Source of the DNA: DATAEG01 sp036258135
GTDB lineage: Bacteria > Actinomycetota > Actinomycetes > Mycobacteriales > Jatrophihabitantaceae
NCBI GenBank assembly: GCA_036258135.1
Contig: DATAEG010000034.1
Span: 1-16,197 of the forward strand
DNA length: 16,197 bases
Direction: 5' to 3'
Position 1 is the first letter of the stretch; every line of letters begins with the position of its first letter. The translations under genes were made by a program, and so were the position numbers. The notes beneath the pieces are model-generated. The model did not search any database, was not told where the DNA came from, and saw only the letters and a program-made list of their open reading frames with translations. Positions 6,000 through 12,653 of this stretch are shown piece after piece.

Positions 6000-8741
6000 G
6001 TGACCGAGCTCGTCGCCGCGTTACGCCGCGCCGGTGTCGCCGAAGTCGACGACTCCGCACGACGGCGCGCCGAGTACTCCAGCGACGCGTCGAACTACCG
6101 GGTGGTCCCCGTTGCCGTCGCCTTCCCGCGGGACGCCGATGAGGTGGCCGCTGCACTGGACGTGTGCCGCAGCTTGGGCATGCCGCTCACGATGCGCGGC
6201 GCGGGGACGTCGATCGTGGGGAACGCCGTCGGCACCGGCCTGGTGCTCGACACGTCGGTGCACCTCACCGAGATCCGCGAGCTGGACCCGGAGGCGGCGA
6301 CCGCCGTGGTCGAGCCCGGTGTGGTGCTGGACCGACTGCAGGCGGCGGCGGCGCCGTACGGGCTGCGGTTCGGGCCGGACCCGTCCTCGCACTCACGGGC
6401 CACCCTCGGCGGGATGATCGGCAACAACGCGTGCGGCTCCCGCGCTCTTGCCTACGGCAGGACCTCCGACAACGTCCTGGCCCTTACGGCGCTTGCCGGG
6501 ACGGGACGCATCGCGTCCGCCGTCGCGGCGGAGCTGGAACCCGTGGTCCGGGCAAATCTCGAGGTCCTGCGCACCGAGTTCGGCCGCTTCGGCCGCCAGG
6601 TCTCCGGCTACGCGCTCGAGCACCTGCTGCCCGAACGCGGCGCCGACGTCACCAAGATGCTCGTCGGGACCGAAGGAACGCTCGGCGTCGTTACCGAGGC
6701 CACGGTGCGGCTGGTCCGGACACCGGCGGTCACCGCGTTGGTGGTGCTCGGTTACCCGGACATGGCGACGGCGGCGGACGCCGCCCCGGCCCTGCTGCCG
6801 CACCGTCCGGTGGCCGTCGAGGGCCTGGACGCCCGGCTGGTCGACGTCGTGCGCCGCCGCGCCGGCCGCGTCCCAGACTTGCCGGCGGGGGCCGGCTGGC
6901 TGCTCGTCGAGGTGGCGGGGGAGACGTCGGCCGAGGCCGTCGCGGCAGGGAAGCGGCTGGCGGCCGACGGTGCAACCTCGGCGACCGCCATCGTCACCGG
7001 TGCGGCGGCGGCCACCGTCTGGCGCATCCGGGAGGACGGCGCCGGTCTGGCTGGCCGGCTTCCAGACGGGACGCCCTGCTGGCCGGGCTGGGAGGACGCG
7101 GCGGTGCCGCCCGAGCGGTTGGGCACGTATCTCCGCGAGTTCTTCGCGCTGCTGGCCGAGCACCGTCTCGACACGTTGGCCTACGGCCACTTCGGCGATG
7201 GCTGCGTGCACGCGCGCATCGACTTCCCGCTGGGGACGGAGCCCGCGCGGCTGCGCGCCTTCACCGAGGCGGCCGCCGACCTGGTGGCCGAACATGGCGG
7301 CTCGATATCGGGCGAGCACGGCGACGGACGTGCCCGGGGCGAGCTGCTGCGCCGGATGTACTCCACGCGGGCGTTGGCGGCGATGGCCGCGGTGAAGGAC
7401 GTCTTCGACCCGAACAACCTGCTTAACCCCGGCGTGATCGTCGACCCGAGGCCGCTCGACGCCGACCTGCGGCTGCCGGTCGCGCCGCCGCGGCGCCGCG
7501 GCCTTGCCCTGGCCTACCCGCATGACGACGGCGATTTCAGCGCCGCGGTACACCGCTGCGTAGGCGTCGGCAAGTGCCGGGCCGACACCACCGCCACCGG
7601 CGGGGTCATGTGCCCGTCCTACCTGGCCACCCGCGACGAGAAGGACTCCACCCGGGGCCGGGCGCGCGTGCTACAGGAGATGGTCAACGGGTCGGTAGTC
7701 GACGGCTGGCGTTCGGATGCGGTCCGCGACGCCCTCGACCTGTGCCTGTCGTGCAAGGGGTGCAGCTTCGACTGCCCGGCGGGCGTGGACATGGCCACCT
7801 ACAAGGCGGAGGCGTTGTACCAGCGGTACCGGCGCCGGCCGCGGCCGCGCAGCCACTACAGCCTGGGCTGGTTGCCGCGCTGGGCCCGGCTGTCGCCGCG
7901 GCTGGCCAACCTGGCGCTGCGGGCCCCCGGGGGGCGGGCGGTGGCGGGCGTCGACCGCCGCCGAGGGTTGCCTAGATTCGCCCGCCAGACCTTCCGGCAG
8001 TGGTTCGCCGACCGTCCCGTGGCCAGCGGGAAGCCGGTGCTGCTATGGGTGGACACGTTCACCGACCACTTCGCCCCGCAGGTCGGGCAGGCCGCGGTTC
8101 GGGTGCTCGAGGACGCCGGATACGCCGTGCAGATTCCGCGCGGCCACGTCTGCTGCGGCCTGACCTGGATCTCCACTGGACAGCTGGACGGGGCCCGCCG
8201 GCAACTGCGCCGCAGCCTGGCCGCCTTGGAGGGCGCGCTCGCCGACGCGACGGCGATCGTCGGACTGGAGCCGTCCTGCACCGCCGTCTTTCGCTCTGAC
8301 GCCGCCGAGCTGCTTCCGGAAGACCCGCGCGCCGTCCAAGCGTCGACCTCGGTACGCACGCTCGCCGAGCTACTTCAGGGCGACGGTGATTGGTCCGCGC
8401 CCGACCTCAGCAACGTCCGGGCGGTGGCTCAGCCGCATTGTCACCATCACGCGGTGCTGGGCTGGTCCACCGACGCCGAGCTGTTGCGCCGGGCCGGTGC
8501 CCAGGTGACCGCGGTCGGCGGTTGCTGCGGCCTGGCCGGCAACTTCGGCGCGGAACGCGGTCACTACGACGTCTCCGTCGCGGTGGCCGAGACCGCCCTG
8601 CTTCCCGCGGTCCGCGCCGCGCCCGATGCCGTGGTGCTTGCCGACGGCTTCTCCTGCCGCACCCAGCTGGCCGAACTAGCCGGCCGGGACGGCATCCATC
8701 TCGCCCAGCTCCTGGACGCACACCGGAAGGACCAGTCATGA
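6000..8741 (+). CDS. FAD-linked oxidase/Fe-S fusion dehydrogenase, YdiJ type (probable D-2-hydroxyglutarate dehydrogenase)
   Basis: This 913-residue multidomain enzyme has, in order: a PCMH-type FAD-binding domain (about 35-240, with GAGTSIVGNAVGTGLVLD and GGMIGNNACGSRALAYGRTSDN); the FAD-linked oxidase C-terminal domain with the metal-site residues H397 and H404 in YGHFGDGCVH and the GEHGDG motif (438-443); a di-cluster ferredoxin-like region with C520, C526 and C538 followed by C582, C585, C588 and C592; and two CCG domains (C718-C719-G and C842-C843-G). This is the architecture of E. coli YdiJ, known as a D-2-hydroxyglutarate dehydrogenase; D-lactate and glycolate dehydrogenases are relatives. 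It would oxidise the HglS product to 2-oxoglutarate and feed electrons to the respiratory chain. I chose the GTG at 6000, with GAG nine bases upstream and 19 bases after the previous stop; GTG 5994 is an alternative. Codon 8 is a TTA. It overlaps the aminotransferase start by four bases. Confidence 0.88.
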   Translation: MTELVAALRRAGVAEVDDSARRRAEYSSDASNYRVVPVAVAFPRDADEVAAALDVCRSLGMPLTMRGAGTSIVGNAVGTGLVLDTSVHLTEIRELDPEAATAVVEPGVVLDRLQAAAAPYGLRFGPDPSSHSRATLGGMIGNNACGSRALAYGRTSDNVLALTALAGTGRIASAVAAELEPVVRANLEVLRTEFGRFGRQVSGYALEHLLPERGADVTKMLVGTEGTLGVVTEATVRLVRTPAVTALVVLGYPDMATAADAAPALLPHRPVAVEGLDARLVDVVRRRAGRVPDLPAGAGWLLVEVAGETSAEAVAAGKRLAADGATSATAIVTGAAAATVWRIREDGAGLAGRLPDGTPCWPGWEDAAVPPERLGTYLREFFALLAEHRLDTLAYGHFGDGCVHARIDFPLGTEPARLRAFTEAAADLVAEHGGSISGEHGDGRARGELLRRMYSTRALAAMAAVKDVFDPNNLLNPGVIVDPRPLDADLRLPVAPPRRRGLALAYPHDDGDFSAAVHRCVGVGKCRADTTATGGVMCPSYLATRDEKDSTRGRARVLQEMVNGSVVDGWRSDAVRDALDLCLSCKGCSFDCPAGVDMATYKAEALYQRYRRRPRPRSHYSLGWLPRWARLSPRLANLALRAPGGRAVAGVDRRRGLPRFARQTFRQWFADRPVASGKPVLLWVDTFTDHFAPQVGQAAVRVLEDAGYAVQIPRGHVCCGLTWISTGQLDGARRQLRRSLAALEGALADATAIVGLEPSCTAVFRSDAAELLPEDPRAVQASTSVRTLAELLQGDGDWSAPDLSNVRAVAQPHCHHHAVLGWSTDAELLRRAGAQVTAVGGCCGLAGNFGAERGHYDVSVAVAETALLPAVRAAPDAVVLADGFSCRTQLAELAGRDGIHLAQLLDAHRKDQS

Positions 8742-9832
8742 TCGGCCCGACAAGAGGTTTCGTGCCGCCGCCTTACCCCTACGAGCGGCTGGACGAGATC
8801 GCCGCCATCGCCGACAAGCACGACGGCGGCGCCGTGGACCTCTCGATCGGCACGCCGTGCGACCCGCCCCCACCCGAGGTCGTGGCCGAGCTCTCCCGGG
8901 GTGAGACGTCGCGGGGTTACCCGTCGTCGGTGGGCACGCCTGCACTGCGGGCGGCCGCGGCGCGCTGGATCTCGCGGCGACTGGGCGCCGAGGTCGACCC
9001 GGCCGACCAGCTGGCCGCCTGTGTCGGCAGCAAGGAGTTCGTCGCGTCCGTGCCGCAGTACCTGCGGCTACGTGATCCGAGCCGGGACACCGTCCTCTAC
9101 CCGCAGGTCAGCTACCCGACGTACGAGATGGGCGCGATCCTGGCCGGCTGCCGCGCGGTCCCCTACGCGGACTTCGAGGACGTCGCCGACGCCGACGCCG
9201 AACGCGCGCTCTGCGTCTGGGTGAACTCGCCCGGCAACCCCACCGGCGAACTGCTCGACCTGGCCGCGGCCGCCCGTTGGGGACGCGCGCGCGGCGTGCC
9301 GGTCCTCTCCGACGAGTGTTACGCCGAGTTCACCTACGCGGCGGCCCCCACGACCATCCTGCGGGAGGGCACCAGCGGGGTCATCGCCGTCCACTCGCTG
9401 TCGAAGCGGGACAACTTCGCCGGGGCCCGGATCGGGTTCTATGCCGGCGATGCCGAGTTGGTCGGCTACCTGCGCGAGGTACGCAAGCACGCGGGCCTGA
9501 TGCCGTCGGGACCGGTGCAGGCCGCAGCCGTCGTGGCGCTGGACGACGACGCTCACGTCGAGGTGCAGCGCCAGCGTTACCTGGCCCGGATGCGCACCCT
9601 CCGCGCTGTCCTGGCCGCCTGCGGCTACCCGGCCGAGTTGCCGGACGGCGCGTTCTATCTGTGGCTGCCCTGCCCTGGCGGCGACGCCTGGGAGGCGGCC
9701 CGCGACCTGGCCCGACGCGTCGGCATCGTCGTCTCGCCCGGCGAGTTCTACGGCCCGGCCGCGGCCGCCCACATCCGGCTGGCCGCGGTCGCGCCGGATG
9801 ACCGGATCGCTCTGGTGGCCTCCCGCGTGTGA
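8738..9832 (+). CDS. Class I/II PLP aminotransferase, DapC-like; probable 2-aminoadipate aminotransferase
   Basis: This fold-type I aminotransferase has 364 residues. PLP-site residues are visible: N167 in NSPGNPTG (163-170), D192 and Y195 in SDECY, the Schiff-base lysine K223 in HSLSKRDNFAGARIGF with R231, and the substrate-carboxylate arginine R347 in AHIRLA. The N-terminal pattern VDLSIGTPCDPPP and RGYPSSVGTPALRAA resembles actinobacterial N-succinyldiaminopimelate aminotransferase (DapC), and automatic annotation would probably say so. Position argues otherwise: its ATG overlaps the stop of the D-2-hydroxyglutarate dehydrogenase gene (ATGA), with GGAAGG (8725-8730) as ribosome site, in an operon that fits lysine degradation. 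The substrate, L-2-aminoadipate, is one methylene shorter than the diaminopimelate chain, so recruitment of a DapC-type enzyme is chemically plausible. Family assignment is secure; the substrate is inference. Confidence 0.85.
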   Translation: MIGPTRGFVPPPYPYERLDEIAAIADKHDGGAVDLSIGTPCDPPPPEVVAELSRGETSRGYPSSVGTPALRAAAARWISRRLGAEVDPADQLAACVGSKEFVASVPQYLRLRDPSRDTVLYPQVSYPTYEMGAILAGCRAVPYADFEDVADADAERALCVWVNSPGNPTGELLDLAAAARWGRARGVPVLSDECYAEFTYAAAPTTILREGTSGVIAVHSLSKRDNFAGARIGFYAGDAELVGYLREVRKHAGLMPSGPVQAAAVVALDDDAHVEVQRQRYLARMRTLRAVLAACGYPAELPDGAFYLWLPCPGGDAWEAARDLARRVGIVVSPGEFYGPAAAAHIRLAAVAPDDRIALVASRV

Positions 9833-9892
9833 CCCGAACGCCTGAGGCGGGATCGAGCACGTCGTCAACGGCGTGGGCGCGCCGGTGAACGC

Positions 9893-9912
9893 CGCTCGGC
9901 CGGGGCCGAGCG
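9893..9912. terminator. Hairpin between convergent operons, candidate bidirectional terminator
   Basis: CGCTCGGCC (9893-9901) and GGCCGAGCG (9904-9912) are perfect complements flanking GG, so an 8-pair stem with a four-base loop is expected. It lies in the 109-base gap between the convergent aminotransferase and aldehyde dehydrogenase stops. No T-run follows on either strand, as is common in GC-rich genomes. Nothing else recognisable lies in this gap. Confidence 0.45.
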
Positions 9913-9941
9913 ACATCGTCACGTATCCGTTGGCGGGACGG

Positions 9942-11459
9942 TCAGACGAACTCGACGCCCTGCGCCAGCGGCAGCTCGGTGGAGTAGTTCACCGTGTTCG
10001 TGGTGCGCCGCATGTAGGCCTTCCACGCGTCCGAGCCGGACTCCCGGCCGCCACCGGTCTCCTTCTCGCCGCCGAACGCGCCGCCAATCTCGGCCCCCGA
10101 CGGGCCGATGTTCACGTTGGCGATGCCGCAGTCGGACCCGTCCGCGGCCATGAAGCGCTCGGCCTCGCGTCCGTCCAAAGTGAAGATCGAGGACGAGAGG
10201 CCCTGCGGCACTTGGTTGTGCAGGGCGAGAGCGTCGTCGAAGTCGGTGTAGTCGACGACGTAGAGGATCGGGGCGAACGTCTCGGTTTGCATGACCGCGC
10301 TCTGGCCCGGCATCCGGACCACTGCGGGCTGCACGTAGTAGGCGTCGGGCGCCTCGTCGGCGAGCACCCGCTCACCACCGACGATGACCTCGCCGCCGTC
10401 CGCCACCGCCTTCTCCAGCGCGGCCACGTAGCCGTCGTAGGCGGCCTTGTCGATGAGCGGGCCGACCAGCGTGCCGTCGTCCAGCGGGGAGCCGATGGGC
10501 AGGCTCTGGTAGGCGGCCGCGATACGGGCGACCAGGTCGTCGGCGATGTCGTCGTGTGCGATGACCCGGCGCAGGGACGTGCAGCGCTGGCCTGCGGTGC
10601 CGGCAGCGCTGAACACGATGCCACGCACGGTCAGGTCCAAGTCGGCGCTGGGCGCCACGATGGCAGCGTTGTTGCCACCCAGCTCGAGGAGCAGGCGGCC
10701 GAACCGCCCGGCCACCCGCGGAGCCACCGCGCGTCCCATCCGGGTGGAGCCGGTGGCGCTGATCAGCGCCACGCGGGAGTCGTCGGTCAGCGCCTCGCCG
10801 ACCTCCGGCCCACCCAGGACGACGGACGACACGGCCACCGGCGCGCCGACCCGCCGGGCCGCCTCGGTCACCAGCGCCTGGCAGGCCAGCGCGGTCAGCA
10901 GCGTCTTCTCCGACGGCTTCCAGACCACCGCGTCGCCGCAGACCAGCGCCAAAGCCGCGTTCCAGGACCAGACCGCAACCGGGAAGTTGAACGCACTGAT
11001 CACTCCGACGACACCGAGCGGGTGCCACTGCTCCATCATTCGGTGGCCGGGCCGCTCGGATGCGATGGTGAGGCCGAAGAGCTGCCGGGAAAGGCCCACC
11101 GCGAGGTCGCAGATGTCGATCATCTCCTGGACCTCGCCCAGGCCTTCGCTGCGGATCTTGCCCGCCTCGATCGAGACCAGCGCGCCGAGGTCCTGCTTGT
11201 GCTCGCGGAGCAACTCGCCGAGCTTGCGTACCAGCTGTCCGCGGACCGGGGCGGGCGTGGTGCGCCACTGGAGGAACGCCTCGTGCGCCGCATCGACGAT
11301 GGCGCCGACCTCGTCCCGGGTGTGCTCGTGCACCCGGGCCAGCTCGCCGCCGGTGATCGGCGTGCGAGCGGGCAAATCGCCGTCGGTCAGGGTGACGCCG
11401 AGGCGGTCAAGGATCTCCGACGTCTGCCGGGTGAGATCTTCGTGCGCTGGGATGCCCAT
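9942..11459 (-). CDS. amaB: ALDH7-type aldehyde dehydrogenase, probable L-piperidine-6-carboxylate (2-aminoadipate semialdehyde) dehydrogenase
   Basis: This NAD(P)-dependent aldehyde dehydrogenase has 505 residues. It carries the substrate/cofactor pocket FNFPVAVWSWN (N158), the NAD loop GSTRMG (237-242), the general base E259 in LLLELGGNNA, and the nucleophile C293 in GTAGQRCTSLRR. The GQRCTSLRR stretch and the C-terminal run NIGPSGAEIGGAFGGEK, then ETGGGRESGSDAWKAYMRR, are hallmarks of the ALDH7/antiquitin branch, which oxidises 2-aminoadipate semialdehyde (open form of piperideine-6-carboxylate) to 2-aminoadipate. The ATG at 11459 has AAAGGA upstream, overlapping the stop of the preceding lysine dehydrogenase-like gene 16 bases away, so the two form an operon. 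This supplies the step between lysine 6-dehydrogenation and the aminotransferase of the opposite operon. Confidence 0.88.
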   Translation of the reverse strand: MGIPAHEDLTRQTSEILDRLGVTLTDGDLPARTPITGGELARVHEHTRDEVGAIVDAAHEAFLQWRTTPAPVRGQLVRKLGELLREHKQDLGALVSIEAGKIRSEGLGEVQEMIDICDLAVGLSRQLFGLTIASERPGHRMMEQWHPLGVVGVISAFNFPVAVWSWNAALALVCGDAVVWKPSEKTLLTALACQALVTEAARRVGAPVAVSSVVLGGPEVGEALTDDSRVALISATGSTRMGRAVAPRVAGRFGRLLLELGGNNAAIVAPSADLDLTVRGIVFSAAGTAGQRCTSLRRVIAHDDIADDLVARIAAAYQSLPIGSPLDDGTLVGPLIDKAAYDGYVAALEKAVADGGEVIVGGERVLADEAPDAYYVQPAVVRMPGQSAVMQTETFAPILYVVDYTDFDDALALHNQVPQGLSSSIFTLDGREAERFMAADGSDCGIANVNIGPSGAEIGGAFGGEKETGGGRESGSDAWKAYMRRTTNTVNYSTELPLAQGVEFV

Positions 11460-11475
11460 GTTGGTTCAGGTCCTT

Positions 11476-12579
11476 TCAGACGGCGCCGAGCTCGGCGAAG
11501 CGGGCCCCGTTGGTGGTGGCCAGGAGGTCCTCCAGGCGGATGGACTCCTGGGGGATGAACCCGGCGCCGGGCAGTACACCGTCGGCGACGAGCTCGACGA
11601 CGGAAGTGGCGGCCGCGGCGGTGGTCCAGGAGATGGCGCGCCAGAGCCGGCCGTTGATCCGCAACGGCTGGTAGGCGCGGACGTACTGCTTACGGGCCAA
11701 CTGTCCGGGCGCGGTGTCCCCGACCCCAGTGGCGATGCCCTCGACAGCGGCGTGCAGATAGACGACATCGTCGTCGACGGGCGGCTTCGCGTTGACCAGA
11801 ATCTCGCCAGCCAGCTCGCGCCGGTCGCGCAGGCCGAGCTCGTCGAAGAAGAACCGCATCAGCTGGAAGTGGCCCGGGTAGCGCATGGTCTTGTAGTCCA
11901 GCCTCGCGACCTGGCCCTCGTAGGTGGTGCACATCGTTCCGAGGCCGCCGGAGGTGAGCGCCGCCTCGAGTTCGACGCCGCCGATAACGACACGTTCCTG
12001 TTCGGTCATGGCCGGCACCATCTGCCGCACCCCGCCGCGGAGCACCTCGCAGTCGTTCAGGTACTCGTTGACGACGCCCTCGGCCGACCAGTTGAAGGCA
12101 TAGCCGAGCAGACCAGCCGGATGGCGGGGCAATGCACCCACCTTGAGCTCAATGCTGCGCAGCGAGTTGAACTTCTGCGCCAGCGACGCGCCAACGATCC
12201 CGATGAGCCCGGGCGCCAGTCCGCATTGCGGGGCCAGCACGAACTGCGGGTCCTCGGCAGCCAGCTGCATCACCCGTTGCGTGGTGGGTACGTCCTCGGT
12301 GAGGTCGAAATAGTGCACGCCGACCTCGCTGGCCACCTCGGCCACCGGCAGGTTGAGGTGGAAGGGCAGGCACGACACCACTGCGTCGGTGTCCTTGAGT
12401 GCCGCCCGCAGCGCCTCGAGGTCGCGCACGTCCAACGCCTCGGTGCTGAACGGGAGATCGGCGCGGGGCCGGGCGTCGTAGGCGCTCACCGTGAACCCGG
12501 CGTCGCCGAGCAGGGTGGCGACCAACTCGCCAACCTTGCCAAGGCCGATTACCTTAGCCGTCCTGATCCGTCGGGCCAC
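11476..12579 (-). CDS. Saccharopine dehydrogenase-family oxidoreductase, probable L-lysine 6-dehydrogenase
   Basis: This 367-residue NAD(P)-dependent enzyme has an N-terminal Rossmann motif, KVIGLGKVGELVATLL (GLGKVG at 12-17). Features shared with Geobacillus-type lysine 6-dehydrogenase are LAPQCGLAPGLIGIVGA (115-131), NWSAEGVVNEY (163-173), LEAALTSGGLGTM (204-216) and LDYKTMRYPGH (227-237). Lysine 6-dehydrogenase converts L-lysine to 2-aminoadipate semialdehyde, which cyclises to piperideine-6-carboxylate, the substrate of the ALDH encoded just downstream. A true saccharopine dehydrogenase is less likely because no lysine-ketoglutarate reductase is present; carboxynorspermidine dehydrogenase is another relative. 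I chose the GTG at 12579 because a strong GGGAGG (12586-12591, minus strand) lies six bases upstream; a TTG at 12618 would add 13 non-conserved residues and bury that ribosome site. Confidence 0.8.
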   Translation of the reverse strand: MARRIRTAKVIGLGKVGELVATLLGDAGFTVSAYDARPRADLPFSTEALDVRDLEALRAALKDTDAVVSCLPFHLNLPVAEVASEVGVHYFDLTEDVPTTQRVMQLAAEDPQFVLAPQCGLAPGLIGIVGASLAQKFNSLRSIELKVGALPRHPAGLLGYAFNWSAEGVVNEYLNDCEVLRGGVRQMVPAMTEQERVVIGGVELEAALTSGGLGTMCTTYEGQVARLDYKTMRYPGHFQLMRFFFDELGLRDRRELAGEILVNAKPPVDDDVVYLHAAVEGIATGVGDTAPGQLARKQYVRAYQPLRINGRLWRAISWTTAAAATSVVELVADGVLPGAGFIPQESIRLEDLLATTNGARFAELGAV

Positions 12580-12585
12580 GCCACG

Positions 12586-12591
12586 CCTCCC
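12586..12591 (-). promoter_or_regulatory. Shine-Dalgarno deciding the start of the lysine 6-dehydrogenase-like gene
   Basis: On the minus strand GGGAGG is followed by six bases (CGTGGC) and then the GTG at 12579. This is the best ribosome-binding site in the window and fixes that start over the longer TTG-initiated frame. Confidence 0.7.
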
Positions 12592-12641
12592 TCGCTCCGA
12601 ATTAGCTCTGAATACCAATCTAAGCTTATGCTACAGGTCCA
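12592..12641. promoter_or_regulatory. AT-rich divergent control region between lysine dehydrogenase-like and second LysR genes
   Basis: This short gap is far more AT-rich than its surroundings and must hold the promoters of both divergent genes. It contains the palindrome TAAGCTTA (12621-12628). A possible rightward -10, TATGCT (12627-12632), lies shortly before the LysR start, but its best -35 (TTAGCT, 12602-12607) is 19 bases away. I see no convincing hexamer pair for the leftward operon and no perfect T-N11-A dyad like the one at 4581-4595. Confidence 0.35.
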
Positions 12642-12653
12642 ATGATGTTAAGC
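12641..12653. repeat. Copy 2 of the 13-base motif shared by two LysR control regions
   Basis: AATGATGTTAAGC matches the copy at 4594-4606 except at one base. It overlaps the first codons of the second LysR gene (both candidate ATGs and the TTA codon), so binding here could autoregulate that gene as well as the divergent lysine dehydrogenase-like/ALDH operon. Confidence 0.4.

Noticed and set aside
6000..8741. Annotation as D-lactate or glycolate dehydrogenase
   Set aside because: The domain order matches the YdiJ-type fusion and the operon context predicts D-2-hydroxyglutarate. I keep lactate and glycolate only as alternatives to be tested.
9873..11558. Another plus-strand open frame (561 codons) opposite the ALDH gene
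   Set aside because: It is antisense to a complete, motif-bearing aldehyde dehydrogenase and has no motif of its own.
12580..12618. TTG start at 12618 for the lysine dehydrogenase-like gene
   Set aside because: The strong GGGAGG six bases before the GTG at 12579 marks the start. The extra 13 residues are Arg-rich and precede a Rossmann strand that should be near the N-terminus.
10546..12645. A long plus-strand open frame (699 codons) across the ALDH and lysine dehydrogenase-like genes
   Set aside because: It spans two well-supported minus-strand genes and their boundary, shows no recognisable domain, and its Ser/Arg/Pro-rich translation is a composition artefact.
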